A stretch of 64,000 nucleotides of DNA from Lachnospiraceae bacterium (lineage in GTDB: Bacteria > Bacillota > Clostridia > Lachnospirales > Lachnospiraceae): positions 1 through 64,000 of the forward strand of contig CAJTEM010000001.1 of the NCBI GenBank assembly GCA_910575255.1. The letters are read 5' to 3'. Shown here one piece after another: positions 45,232 through 52,317 of the stretch (position 1 is its first letter; the number at the start of each line of letters is the position of its first letter). The notes below the pieces were generated by a model. That model was given only the letters and a program-made list of their open reading frames with translations, was not told the origin of the DNA and ran no database searches. Position numbers and translations under genes: made by a program.

Positions 45232-45259
45232 CGAATTTTGCAACTCCTTTTATGGAAAG
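45231..45259 (+). promoter_or_regulatory. Phage recurrent element, copy 5
   Basis: GCGAATTTTG-CAA-CTCCTT-TTATG-GAAAG; one of the best copies. About 27 bases upstream of the 45286 gene. Confidence 0.55.
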
Positions 45260-45285
45260 CTACGTATTTACGAAAGGAGAAAAGA

Positions 45286-45441
45286 ATGAGCAAAACGGAG
45301 AGACATTTAAGCAACAAAATACGCATATTTGAGGATATGTTATTACGGAGTAAAAATGGGTACGAAATTGAAACGCTCAGAAATGAACTGGCAAAAATGC
45401 GTATGTCATTACAGAAATTACAGTATGCGAGAGAGTCCTAA
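45286..45441 (+). CDS. Small phage coiled-coil protein
   Basis: 51 aa from the ATG at 45286 (GAAAGGAGAAAAG upstream). Entirely helical ('NKIRIFEDMLLRSKNGYEIE', 'LRNELAKMRMSLQKLQ'). Ends '-RES' inside terminator copy 4. Confidence 0.5.
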   Translation: MSKTERHLSNKIRIFEDMLLRSKNGYEIETLRNELAKMRMSLQKLQYARES

Positions 45442-45460
45442 CAAGGGCTCTTTCTCTTTA
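45431..45460 (+). terminator. Terminator with stop codon in the loop, copy 4
   Basis: GAGAGTCC-TAACAA-GGGCTCTTTCTC; TAA is the stop of the 45286 gene. Confidence 0.75.
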
Positions 45461-45489
45461 CGCTTGAAATACAACTGCCTTTATGAAAA
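45461..45489 (+). promoter_or_regulatory. Phage recurrent element, copy 6
   Basis: CGCTTGAAATA-CAA-CTGCCT-TTATG-AAAA, immediately following terminator copy 4. Confidence 0.55.
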
Positions 45490-45517
45490 CCAACGATTTG
45501 GAAAGGAGAAAAGGAGT

Positions 45518-45733
45518 ATGGACGAAATGAAAATCAACTCAAAATTCTTGAAGAACTTGATTGCTAAGTTCGTAAAAAGAGAGGTAAAGAAAAAGGCAGG
45601 ATACGAAGTAGATATCCAGCTGAATGAATTTACGGCAACGGTTACGGATGGAACGGCTCATGTTCACTTGAATGTAGATGCAGAATTGGGTAAAGACGAA
45701 CTTACAAAGCTTCTGGCAACGATTGGCTTGTAA
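45518..45733 (+). CDS. Small phage protein
   Basis: 71 aa from the ATG at 45518 (AAAGGAGAAAAGGAG upstream). Helical basic start ('FLKNLIAKFVKREVKKKAGY') then beta-rich 'VDIQLNEFTATVTDGTAHV'. No family recognised. Confidence 0.5.
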   Translation: MDEMKINSKFLKNLIAKFVKREVKKKAGYEVDIQLNEFTATVTDGTAHVHLNVDAELGKDELTKLLATIGL

Positions 45734-45737
45734 AGAG

Positions 45738-45775
45738 TTGAGGGATCGTGGAGACACGGTCTCTTTGCTTTTACA
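45738..45775 (+). terminator. Terminator hairpin (variant)
   Basis: GAGGGATCGTG-GAGA-CACGGTCTCTTT followed by GCTTTT. Confidence 0.6.
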
Positions 45776-45778
45776 TAC

Positions 45779-45809
45779 GCAAAAATCGCAAAGGCTTTTA
45801 TGGAAAAAA
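45779..45809 (+). promoter_or_regulatory. Phage recurrent element, copy 7
   Basis: GCAAAAATCG-CAA-AGGCTT-TTATG-GAAAAA, after the variant terminator and before the 45833 gene. Confidence 0.5.
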
Positions 45810-45832
45810 ACTAATTTCGGGAGGGTGCAATT

Positions 45833-46021
45833 ATGATGAGAGCATTAAAAGATTACAACGAAATGGTATGGAGACCGTCATGGAAATGGATGAAGAAGTA
45901 TTGGAAAGGATATTCCGTGCTGCTGGTGATTTCGATGATTGTTCCATACCTTTGGTTCTATTGGAGTGACATCACAGAGTACATCAAGAACAAGTTTACA
46001 AAGAATGAAGGAGAGTCCTAA
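45833..46021 (+). CDS. Small phage membrane protein
   Basis: 62 aa, ATGATG start after GGGAGGG. Trp-rich amphipathic start ('MVWRPSWKWMKKYWKGY'), one helix ('SVLLVISMIVPYLWFYW'), ends '-GES' inside a terminator. Holin-like size, but no supporting context. Confidence 0.5.
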   Translation: MMRALKDYNEMVWRPSWKWMKKYWKGYSVLLVISMIVPYLWFYWSDITEYIKNKFTKNEGES

Positions 46022-46040
46022 CAAAGGCTCTTTCTTCTTG
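46009..46040 (+). terminator. Terminator with stop codon in the loop, copy 5
   Basis: GAGAGTCC-TAACAA-AGGCTCTTTC; TAA is the stop of the 45833 gene. The downstream TTCTTGCGC also matches copy 6. Confidence 0.7.
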
Positions 46041-46072
46041 CGCGAATTTTGCAAGTTCTATTATGGAGAAAG
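46041..46072 (+). promoter_or_regulatory. Phage recurrent element, copy 8, abutting a tRNA-like gene
   Basis: CGCGAATTTTG-CAA-GTTCTA-TTATG-GAGAAAG. The G after TTAT is where the tRNA-like sequence begins. Confidence 0.55.
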
Positions 46073-46138
46073 AAACTAGCTTAAAGTAGAGCACCCGTTT
46101 ATCTCGGGAGATTCCAGTTCGAATCTGGGGCTTTCTCT
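46065..46138 (+). tRNA. Degenerate tRNA-like sequence, possible UAU (Ile) anticodon
   Basis: T arm is canonical: TCCAG-TTCGAAT-CTGGG. A 7-bp acceptor GAGAAAG/CTTTCTC closes the structure at ~73 nt. The anticodon arm CCCG-TTTATCT-CGGG would expose U-A-U. Defects: D arm without GG, extra bases around the D stem, a bulged G between T and acceptor stems, only four pairs in the anticodon stem, pyrimidine at position 37, no encoded CCA. Either a phage tRNA in decay, a tRNA mimic, or false pairing. Confidence 0.4.
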
Positions 46139-46146
46139 TATATTTT

Positions 46147-46174
46147 TTAGCCCAAACAAGGGCTTTTACGTTTT
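46147..46174 (+). terminator. Terminator after the tRNA-like gene
   Basis: AGCCC-AAACAA-GGGCT followed by TTTACGTTTT; same loop sequence as the stop-codon terminators. Confidence 0.6.
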
Positions 46175-46193
46175 ATCGAAAGGAGAAAACAAA

Positions 46194-46757
46194 ATGGAAA
46201 GTATCAAAGTATTAAGGAGACAAGAAACAGAAACAAAGGAAATCAAGGTCGGGGATCAGATTTTAGTATCTCTGGTAGAACTTGGTGATTTTACCGCAAC
46301 AGCTCACAAAATTGCGGACAAGGGTATCCTATTTATTTTTGATGAATATGTGACAAGCAGGCCGATGAACAGCAAGAACACCAATGAAGGCGGTTATGAG
46401 GAATCTGATTTAAAGGATTGGTTTGATTCTGTACTTTTGGAAGCATTTCCGGACGAGCTTAGAAGCCGAATTGCTAATTTATCTATTCCGTCAATCGGTG
46501 AGTTATTTGGTCACGATGATAAATGGGTTAATGCATATTTTGAACTGGATGAAGATAAGCAACTTGCACTTATGAAAAAACAAAGGAACCGCATAGCGTA
46601 CTTCAATAATGAATGGGTATGGGGGTGGTTAAGAAACAGGGCAAAGAAAAACATTTCTTCAACTGATTTTGCTTATGTGGGCTGCGGTAAGTCCCCGAAT
46701 GCTCACGGCGCACGGGGCTCTCTTGGAGTTAGGCCAGAGTTCTGGATGATTGAATAA
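46194..46757 (+). CDS. DUF6273-like protein 1
   Basis: 187 aa. Order typical of DUF6273: N-terminal 'VGDQILVS ... FTATAHKIADKGILFIFDEY', 'MNSKNTNEGGYEESDLKDWF', C-terminal 'WVWGWLRNRAK' and 'ARGSLGVRPEFWM', a fold of the lectin/formylglycine-enzyme type. Paralogue at 49066. Start follows GAAAGGAGAAAAC. Role in the phage unknown; such domains can bind ligands. Confidence 0.65.
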   Translation: MESIKVLRRQETETKEIKVGDQILVSLVELGDFTATAHKIADKGILFIFDEYVTSRPMNSKNTNEGGYEESDLKDWFDSVLLEAFPDELRSRIANLSIPSIGELFGHDDKWVNAYFELDEDKQLALMKKQRNRIAYFNNEWVWGWLRNRAKKNISSTDFAYVGCGKSPNAHGARGSLGVRPEFWMIE

Positions 46758-46758
46758 A

Positions 46759-46788
46759 GCTTGAAATAAAAAATCCCTATTTGAAAGG
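46759..46788 (+). promoter_or_regulatory. Phage recurrent element, degenerate copy
   Basis: GCTTGAAATAAAAAATCCC followed by TATTTGAAAGG. It matches copy 6 at the start and end but has lost CAA and TTATG. Before the 46798 gene. Confidence 0.3.
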
Positions 46789-46797
46789 AGAAAAAAT

Positions 46798-47730
46798 ATG
46801 AAAGGAAGCAAAAACATCAGAGGAAGTACAGAATGGGAAAAGAAGTTTATTGATAGCTTCAATCGGCTTTGTAATCGGCACCACTCATGGCAGGTGTGGC
46901 AAGACTTTGTCAATATGTCTGCCAGTGCAATTGCCAATGCAGTGGATCGGAGGCCAGATGTCTGGAAACTAAGGGAAGATTCTTATATGGCAACTGTCAA
47001 AAGATATTCCAAAGAGGAGTTGAATCTCATCACGGAACTGTTAAGCATCACAACATTGGCATTAGAAGAGAACCCGGCACAGGACTTTCTGGGGAAGATG
47101 TACATGCAGTTCAATCTTGAAAACAAATGGCACGGGCAATTCTTTACGCCTTGGCATGTTGCAGAGCTTATGGCAAAGATGCTGGTCAGCGATGAGACAA
47201 AAGAGAAGATTGCATCTCAGGATTACATTTCCGTCAATGATCCTTGCTGTGGTGCCGGCTGTATGCTTATAGCTTTCGCAAATGTCTGTAAAAACGATTT
47301 AGATATCAACTACCAGCAATCGGTGCTTTTTGTGGCGCAGGATATTGACTCGGTAGTTGCCAAGATGTGTTATATCCAAATCAGTCTTTTGGGATGCCCA
47401 GGCTTTGTGATAGTTGGCAATTCCCTTTTGGAGCCAGTTTGCGGAAGTACAATCGAGCCAATCTATATGAGGCCAGAAGACATTTGGTATACACCATTAT
47501 ATTTTACTGATGTGTGGACGCTTCGGAGAATCCGGTCTTGGAATAATAAGCTTCGGAAAGAAGAACCGGAACCGAAACCTATTCAGATACCTAAGATTGA
47601 GAAATCTCCAAGAACGGCCCCAGTAGTACATAACTCACCGCAAAAGCCGATTGCAAAGAAACCTGTAAAGAAGAAAAAACCGTTTTCGCTGAAAGACTTT
47701 TTTACAGTGAAAGGAAAGGGTAAGAAATGA
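46798..47730 (+). CDS. N6-adenine methyltransferase-like protein lacking the NPPY motif
   Basis: 310 aa. 'GQFFTPWHVAELMAKML' and SAM motif 'VNDPCCGAGCMLIAFA' match HsdM/type I-like methylases, followed by 'VLFVAQDIDSVVAKMCYIQ'. Where NPPY/NPPF is expected there is 'VGNSLLEPVCGS', so methyl transfer to adenine is doubtful. The C-terminal ~60 residues are Pro/Lys-rich linker plus 'KKPFSLKDFFTVKG'. Overlaps the next gene by ATGA. May be a SAM-binding decoy or anti-restriction factor (inference). Confidence 0.65.
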   Translation: MKGSKNIRGSTEWEKKFIDSFNRLCNRHHSWQVWQDFVNMSASAIANAVDRRPDVWKLREDSYMATVKRYSKEELNLITELLSITTLALEENPAQDFLGKMYMQFNLENKWHGQFFTPWHVAELMAKMLVSDETKEKIASQDYISVNDPCCGAGCMLIAFANVCKNDLDINYQQSVLFVAQDIDSVVAKMCYIQISLLGCPGFVIVGNSLLEPVCGSTIEPIYMRPEDIWYTPLYFTDVWTLRRIRSWNNKLRKEEPEPKPIQIPKIEKSPRTAPVVHNSPQKPIAKKPVKKKKPFSLKDFFTVKGKGKK

Positions 47731-48497
47731 ATTTAAGGCAAAAATTTTATAGGATATGCGGCAAGTCGAGGCTGTATCTGAGACGCTCATCGCCAACTAT
47801 CTTATGTTGTGTAGCAGCAGTCGGTGTTGTAGGGACAGCTGTGGCCGCCGTCAAGGCGACTCCCAAAGCTATGAAGTTGTTGGAAGATGCTGCGGACGAA
47901 AAGGGAACAGATTTAAGCAGGACGGAGATTGTCCTCACTGTCGCTCATTTGTATATCCCGGCGGCTGTTATTGGAGCTGGCACCATCTTCTGTATTTTCG
48001 GAGCAAACGCTCTTAACAAACAGCATCAGGCAAGATTGATGAGCGCTTACGCTTTGCTTAGAAACTATCACAAGGAATATCGTGATAAGTTGATCGAACT
48101 GCATGGCGAAGAAGCAGATGCCGAAATCCGAAATGCCATGATACGAGAACATTGCAATTTCCATCCGCTTGATTCAGATGTTCCAGACGATAAAGTTATA
48201 TTTTACGATGAAATATCCGGGGAATCCGTTACGCGGTATGAGCGGGAAGTGATAGATGCTGAGTATCATTTCAATCGCAATTTTACAATGAGGGGGTATG
48301 CGTTCCTTAACGAGTTCTACGAATTCCTGGGATTGCCTATGACCGAATACGGAGAAATTGCCGGGTGGTCCATGTCTTCTGGAATTATGTGGGTGGATTT
48401 TGAACATCGGCTGATTGATAATGACGATGGAGGAACAGCCTGTTATTCCATTGACATGGTATTTTCACCGGAGGTCCTGGAAGAATGGGAATGCTAA
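47727..48497 (+). CDS. DUF6353-like membrane protein 1
   Basis: 256 aa. Two hydrophobic segments ('ILCCVAAVGVVGTAVAAVKA' followed by the 'TPKA' signature; 'YIPAAVIGAGTIFCIFGANA') then a soluble domain ending 'DFEHRLIDND'. Paralogous to 49669 and 52318. Start coupled by ATGA to the methylase-like gene. Function unknown; phage-associated in Clostridia. Confidence 0.65.
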   Translation: MNLRQKFYRICGKSRLYLRRSSPTILCCVAAVGVVGTAVAAVKATPKAMKLLEDAADEKGTDLSRTEIVLTVAHLYIPAAVIGAGTIFCIFGANALNKQHQARLMSAYALLRNYHKEYRDKLIELHGEEADAEIRNAMIREHCNFHPLDSDVPDDKVIFYDEISGESVTRYEREVIDAEYHFNRNFTMRGYAFLNEFYEFLGLPMTEYGEIAGWSMSSGIMWVDFEHRLIDNDDGGTACYSIDMVFSPEVLEEWEC

Positions 48498-48504
48498 CAA
48501 CTCC

Positions 48505-48535
48505 GCAAAATTTGCAATCACTATTATGAAAGGAG
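48505..48535 (+). promoter_or_regulatory. Phage recurrent element, copy 9
   Basis: GCAAAATTTG-CAA-TCACTA-TTATG-AAAGGA, ahead of the 48546 gene. Confidence 0.55.
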
Positions 48536-48545
48536 GAGATGCTTT

Positions 48546-48710
48546 ATGACTGGAGCGGTAATTAAAGGAATCGGATTGGCGGCGACTGTAATTGGGATGG
48601 GAACATCACTCATCACCGATTGGGTTAACGAAAAGAAGATGGATGAAAAGATCGAAGAGAAAGTGAATGAGGCATTGTCCAGAAGAGACAAGAATGAAGA
48701 GGAGTCCTAA
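48546..48710 (+). CDS. Very small phage membrane protein
   Basis: 54 aa, start after AAAGGAGGAG. Helix 'IKGIGLAATVIGMGTSLIT', then a charged helix, ending '-EEES' inside terminator copy 6. Same end as the 42222 protein. Confidence 0.55.
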   Translation: MTGAVIKGIGLAATVIGMGTSLITDWVNEKKMDEKIEEKVNEALSRRDKNEEES

Positions 48711-48730
48711 CAAGGGCTCTTTCTTCTTGC
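48698..48730 (+). terminator. Terminator with stop codon in the loop, copy 6
   Basis: GAGGAGTCC-TAACAA-GGGCTCTTTC; TAA is the stop of the 48546 gene. Confidence 0.75.
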
Positions 48731-48747
48731 GCAGAGGAGGCAGCGCA

Positions 48748-49044
48748 ATGAGCAACGATTATATTTTATCCGTAATTCGGGAATATGCGGATGAATACCT
48801 GAAAGAACCGGGTTGGCGTATGTCAAAAGACTGGTTCAGGCAGGTTTCGTATAGCCGGTGGGCGGTGGGTGAAATATTGAAAAGCATTGAGGAATCCCGA
48901 TTCACGCCGCCCATCATGGTTGTTGAGGATTTCATCCGTAAAATGGATGACTTCTCATGCCGGAACAAAAAGACAAGCATTATATTTTCAGTCGCACATG
49001 ACATGGCCGAGAACATTTTGGACGTTCTGATTGCCATGAAATGA
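48748..49044 (+). CDS. Small phage hypothetical protein
   Basis: 98 aa from the ATG at 48748 (AGAGGAGG upstream). Helical; 'DYILSVIREYADEYLKE', 'PIMVVEDFIRKMDDFSC'. No family recognised. Confidence 0.5.
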   Translation: MSNDYILSVIREYADEYLKEPGWRMSKDWFRQVSYSRWAVGEILKSIEESRFTPPIMVVEDFIRKMDDFSCRNKKTSIIFSVAHDMAENILDVLIAMK

Positions 49045-49065
49045 CATATCGAAAGGAGAAAAAAG

Positions 49066-49620
49066 ATGAAAGTATTAAGACAACAGGAAGTATCTATTCA
49101 GACAACAGGTGAATTCAAGGTCGGGGATCAGATTCAGATTGGAAAATATACCGCTACCTGCCAGAAAGTCACCAGGAAAGGGGCGCTCTTCCTTTTGGAT
49201 CAGTATCTGGATGAGGCCTATAAGATGAATCGTGAGAATACGAACGAGGGCGGCTATGAGGGGAGCGACCTGCGCAAGGAGCTTCAGAAGAATAGCGTTC
49301 TGGAAATCTTCGATTCTGTCCGGGAAATGATGGTTCCGTTCAAAAACGGTGATCTGCTCCGTATTCCGTATGCAGAGGAATTCTTCGGAGATGTCGATTC
49401 CTATGAACCGAGCGGAAAGAAACAGTGGCCGCTTATGGAAGACCGCAAGAATCGAATCGCCATCCGGGAAGGAGAAGCTTATGAGTGGGGCTGGCTGCAG
49501 AACAAGCTGAAGTCTTCGGGGACGAATTTCGCTTCTGTGGATGGCAATGGCTATACGGCCTACAACAACGCGTCGGCCTCTCTTGGGGTTCGTCCGGTTC
49601 TCCGCTTGCGGTTAGGCTAA
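49066..49620 (+). CDS. DUF6273-like protein 2
   Basis: 184 aa, paralogue of 46194: 'FKVGDQIQIGKYTATCQKV', 'MNRENTNEGGYEGSDLRKEL', 'EWGWLQNKLKSSGTNFASVD', 'ASASLGVRPVLRL'. The variable stretch between the Trp motif and 'SLGVRP' differs most between the two copies. Start follows GAAAGGAGAAAAAAG. Confidence 0.65.
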   Translation: MKVLRQQEVSIQTTGEFKVGDQIQIGKYTATCQKVTRKGALFLLDQYLDEAYKMNRENTNEGGYEGSDLRKELQKNSVLEIFDSVREMMVPFKNGDLLRIPYAEEFFGDVDSYEPSGKKQWPLMEDRKNRIAIREGEAYEWGWLQNKLKSSGTNFASVDGNGYTAYNNASASLGVRPVLRLRLG

Positions 49621-49621
49621 T

Positions 49622-49650
49622 CTCCGCCCCTTGTGGGCGGTTTATATTTT
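49622..49650 (+). terminator. Terminator whose tail is a TTATATTT octamer
   Basis: CCGCCC-CTTGT-GGGCGG then TTTATATTTT. The DUF6273-like gene stops just before it. Confidence 0.75.
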
Positions 49651-49668
49651 GAAAGGAGAAGCGATGAA

Positions 49669-50493
49669 ATGAAGAAACCTGATTTCTCCCGGATTGCCAA
49701 AAGTGTAAAGGTGGGGTTGCATAAACATAGCCCTGAAATCCTTACAGGAATTGGCATCGCCGGGATGATTACCACCACCGTATTGGCAGTGCGGGCAACG
49801 CCCAAAGCGCTGATTCTTATCGAGGAGGAGAAGCGCCGGCAGAACAAAGAGCTGTATGAAGATGCTGAAAGGAAAAGATTAGACAGTCATCCGAGAGTCG
49901 ACCGGCTAAAGCCGATGGAGCTTGTTCGGACTACTTGGGTCTGTTATATTCCTGCTACCATCACTGGCGCACTTTCTATTGCCTGCTTGATTGGTGCCAG
50001 CTCCGTGAACATTCGGCGTAATGCAGCGCTTGCCGCAGCCTATTCCCTGTCGGAGTCCGCTTTAAAAGAGTACCAGGAGAAGGTAATTGAGACCATCGGG
50101 GAGAAGAAAGAGCAGGAAATCCGGGATGCGGTAGCAAAGGACAAGATTCAGCGTGATCCGGTCGTGAATAAAGAGGTCATCATCACAGGACGCGGGGAGA
50201 CTCTCTGCTATGATACGATTACATCCCGATATTTTAAGTGTGATATTGAAAAGCTCCGGAGGGTGGAAAACGAGCTGAATAAAAAGCTTATCAGCGAGAT
50301 GTATATTTCGCTGAACGAGTTCTATTACGAGATCGGATTGCGTTCTACCGATATTGGTGACGACCTCGGATGGAATCTGGCAGACGGTTTTATCAACCTG
50401 GAGTTCAGTTCACAGCTTGCAGAGGACGAAACGCCTTGTCTTGTGATTGGATACCGGGTAGCGCCAAGGTATGATTTTCGCACCTTGATGTAA
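49669..50493 (+). CDS. DUF6353-like membrane protein 2
   Basis: 274 aa from the ATG at 49669 (GAAAGGAG ten bases upstream). 'HSPEILTGIGIAGMITTTVL' and 'RATPKAL' are the family signature; second membrane pair 'CYIPATITGALSIACLIGAS'; soluble end 'GDDLGWNLADGFINLEF'. Paralogue of 47727 and 52318. Confidence 0.7.
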   Translation: MKKPDFSRIAKSVKVGLHKHSPEILTGIGIAGMITTTVLAVRATPKALILIEEEKRRQNKELYEDAERKRLDSHPRVDRLKPMELVRTTWVCYIPATITGALSIACLIGASSVNIRRNAALAAAYSLSESALKEYQEKVIETIGEKKEQEIRDAVAKDKIQRDPVVNKEVIITGRGETLCYDTITSRYFKCDIEKLRRVENELNKKLISEMYISLNEFYYEIGLRSTDIGDDLGWNLADGFINLEFSSQLAEDETPCLVIGYRVAPRYDFRTLM

Positions 50494-50495
50494 CT

Positions 50496-50526
50496 GCGCA
50501 AAAATTACAATGCCTTTAATGGAAGA
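50496..50526 (+). promoter_or_regulatory. Phage recurrent element, copy 10
   Basis: GCGCAAAAATTA-CAA-TGCCTT-TAATG-GAAGA, ahead of the 50562 gene. Rightmost copy found. Confidence 0.5.
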
Positions 50527-50561
50527 ATCCACACTATTTCATAAACGAAAGGAGAACAATT

Positions 50562-50831
50562 ATGGAACCTAACGAAGTAATGGAAAACGAGGAAGTTATC
50601 GAGACGGCTACGGAGGAGATCGTGAGAGCGAGTTCCGGATGCGGCTTTAAGATGGCGGCTGGTTTTGGTTTGGGCATTCTTGCAGGTATGGCTATCTGCA
50701 AGCTGGCTAAGCCGGTAATCGCCAAGATCAAAGCGCGGAAAGCAAAGCCCATGATCGATTCGGCGGCGGACGATTTTGATGACGACCACTTTGACGACGA
50801 AGAGGAGTCCGAAGAAGAATCCGAGCAATGA
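50562..50831 (+). CDS. Small phage protein with glycine-rich helix and acidic tail
   Basis: 89 aa. Acidic start, a Gly/Ala helix ('MAAGFGLGILAGMAICKLA'), a basic segment, then an Asp/Glu tail ('DDFDDDHFDDEEESEEESEQ'). Likely membrane-associated. Start follows GAAAGGAGAAC. Confidence 0.5.
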   Translation: MEPNEVMENEEVIETATEEIVRASSGCGFKMAAGFGLGILAGMAICKLAKPVIAKIKARKAKPMIDSAADDFDDDHFDDEEESEEESEQ

Positions 50832-50849
50832 TATTCGGTGGATCAGACG

Positions 50850-50888
50850 AGGGGAGAGTACCTGTAACAGGGTGCTTTCCCTTTTTTC
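50850..50888 (+). terminator. Terminator hairpin
   Basis: GGGAGAGTACCTG-TAA-CAGGGTGCTTTCCC followed by TTTTTT. Confidence 0.75.
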
Positions 50889-50910
50889 GTTTCCCGGAAG
50901 GAGGATTGCA

Positions 50911-51102
50911 ATGAACAGGTATTTGTATGACGGACCGGTCATGGAGTTTGACCGTTGTGTCCAGAACAACTGGAAAGGAGAGACAATGGCCGCATCTGAG
51001 ACAAAAGCCCGGAGTAATCTTTCCTACCAGTGGAAGAAAAGGAACAACCGCATTGCCAGCGTAAAGATTACGTTGCCTGGCAAACTGCGGGAGATAAGCT
51101 GA
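50911..51102 (+). CDS. Small conserved phage protein
   Basis: 63 aa from the ATG at 50911 (GGAAGGAGG upstream). 'YLYDGPVMEFDRCVQNNWKG' and 'SNLSYQWKKRNNRIA' look like a conserved small phage family, basic at the C-terminus. Function unknown. Confidence 0.55.
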   Translation: MNRYLYDGPVMEFDRCVQNNWKGETMAASETKARSNLSYQWKKRNNRIASVKITLPGKLREIS

Positions 51103-51114
51103 AAGGAGAAAACT

Positions 51115-51663
51115 ATGAGAAACGAAGAAAATTTAGTGGGTTCGGTATTGTTTATTCTAGGGGTGGCGGCACTTGGATATGCCATGCATGTAACCAGTAA
51201 AATGAATAAACTCTGTGCAAAACTGGACTTATCTGTGGATGAATTATCAGAATCCATTGACATATCTATGCCGGATGCAATCGTTAAGGAAGCTGTTGAT
51301 CGGGCGGCTGATAGAGCGGCATATAAGGCTGTACAGTCTGCCACCGTAACAGCTGTGAACCAGGTTCGTCATGATATACAAAAAGAAGTCAAGACGGCTG
51401 TGGATAACGCTTATGCTGATTTGCGTGGAAAAGTTGAGAGAGAAATCTCAGACCAAATCGGTAATATTGACATAAGTTCAATTAAGCGGGATGTAATTAA
51501 AAAGGCTGGAGAAAAAGCCGCCGAAAAGTTCGAGAGTGATTTGGAAGATATTTTAGAGAAGTACAATAGTGATCTCAATAATGTCTCCAAAATCTACAAT
51601 TCCATTGCTAAGTCAATCTCCAGTCGTGATGACAGCAAAGAGATGACGTTCAGGATTGCATAA
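51115..51663 (+). CDS. Membrane-anchored coiled-coil phage protein
   Basis: 182 aa. N-terminal helix 'GSVLFILGVAALGYAMHV', then a long coiled coil rich in Ala/Asp/Lys ('EAVDRAADRAAYKAVQSAT', 'EKAAEKFESDLEDILEKYN'). Tail-fibre-less; possibly a membrane-located scaffold. Start follows GAAAGGAG. Confidence 0.55.
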   Translation: MRNEENLVGSVLFILGVAALGYAMHVTSKMNKLCAKLDLSVDELSESIDISMPDAIVKEAVDRAADRAAYKAVQSATVTAVNQVRHDIQKEVKTAVDNAYADLRGKVEREISDQIGNIDISSIKRDVIKKAGEKAAEKFESDLEDILEKYNSDLNNVSKIYNSIAKSISSRDDSKEMTFRIA

Positions 51664-51682
51664 GAAAGGAGAATTATATTTT

Positions 51683-52291
51683 ATGGAAGAATACAAGCCA
51701 AACTCCCATAAATCTAAGGAAGAACAGCAGACGGCGCCCCCCGAAAAGAAAGTGGAAAAAGTGGTCAGCGGGTCTGTAAAATCCAGAAAGAAGAGTGAGA
51801 TTCAGAAATTTGCGGATGTGTTTATCCAGGAGGATGCGCAGAAAGTAAAGTCTTATATTCTGATGGATGTATTGGTACCGGCGGTAAAGAAAGCCATATC
51901 AGATATTGTGACGAACGGGATTGACATGATCCTGTACGGAGAGACTGGGCGAACAAAAAAGAACGGAACAGCTTCCAAGGTATCTTACAGGAGCTACTAC
52001 GACAAGAGGGATGACCGCAGGGATTATGGTTCTTCCAGAACGCGAACAGGGTATGACTATGATGATGTTATCCTGGACAATCGCGGGGAAGCAGAAGAAG
52101 TCCTGTCTCGAATGGATGAACTGATTGCTACATATGGCCTTGTCAGTGTGGCAGACTTCTATGACCTGGTAGGAATCACGGGAAGCTATACAGACAATAA
52201 GTACGGCTGGACGGATATTCGGAATGCATCGGTGGTAAGGGTTCGTGACGGATACACAATCAAACTGCCGAGAGCGTTACCGTTAAACTAA
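51683..52291 (+). CDS. Phage hypothetical protein with 'SYxxYYDxR' segment
   Basis: 202 aa from the ATG at 51683 (AAGGAGAA upstream). Charged start, a helical core ('KVKSYILMDVLVPAVKKAIS'), a Tyr/Arg-rich segment ('KVSYRSYYDKRDDRRDYG') and an ordered C-terminus ('ATYGLVSVADFYDLVG', 'YGWTDI'). The Tyr segment recurs in the 43443 protein. Function unknown. Confidence 0.55.
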   Translation: MEEYKPNSHKSKEEQQTAPPEKKVEKVVSGSVKSRKKSEIQKFADVFIQEDAQKVKSYILMDVLVPAVKKAISDIVTNGIDMILYGETGRTKKNGTASKVSYRSYYDKRDDRRDYGSSRTRTGYDYDDVILDNRGEAEEVLSRMDELIATYGLVSVADFYDLVGITGSYTDNKYGWTDIRNASVVRVRDGYTIKLPRALPLN

Positions 52292-52317
52292 AAAAAATAT
52301 GAAAAGGAGCAATAATC

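Noticed and set aside
46194-49620. Diversity-generating retroelement target genes
   Set aside because: The DUF6273-like C-termini recall variable lectin-fold proteins, but no reverse transcriptase or template repeat is visible in the window.
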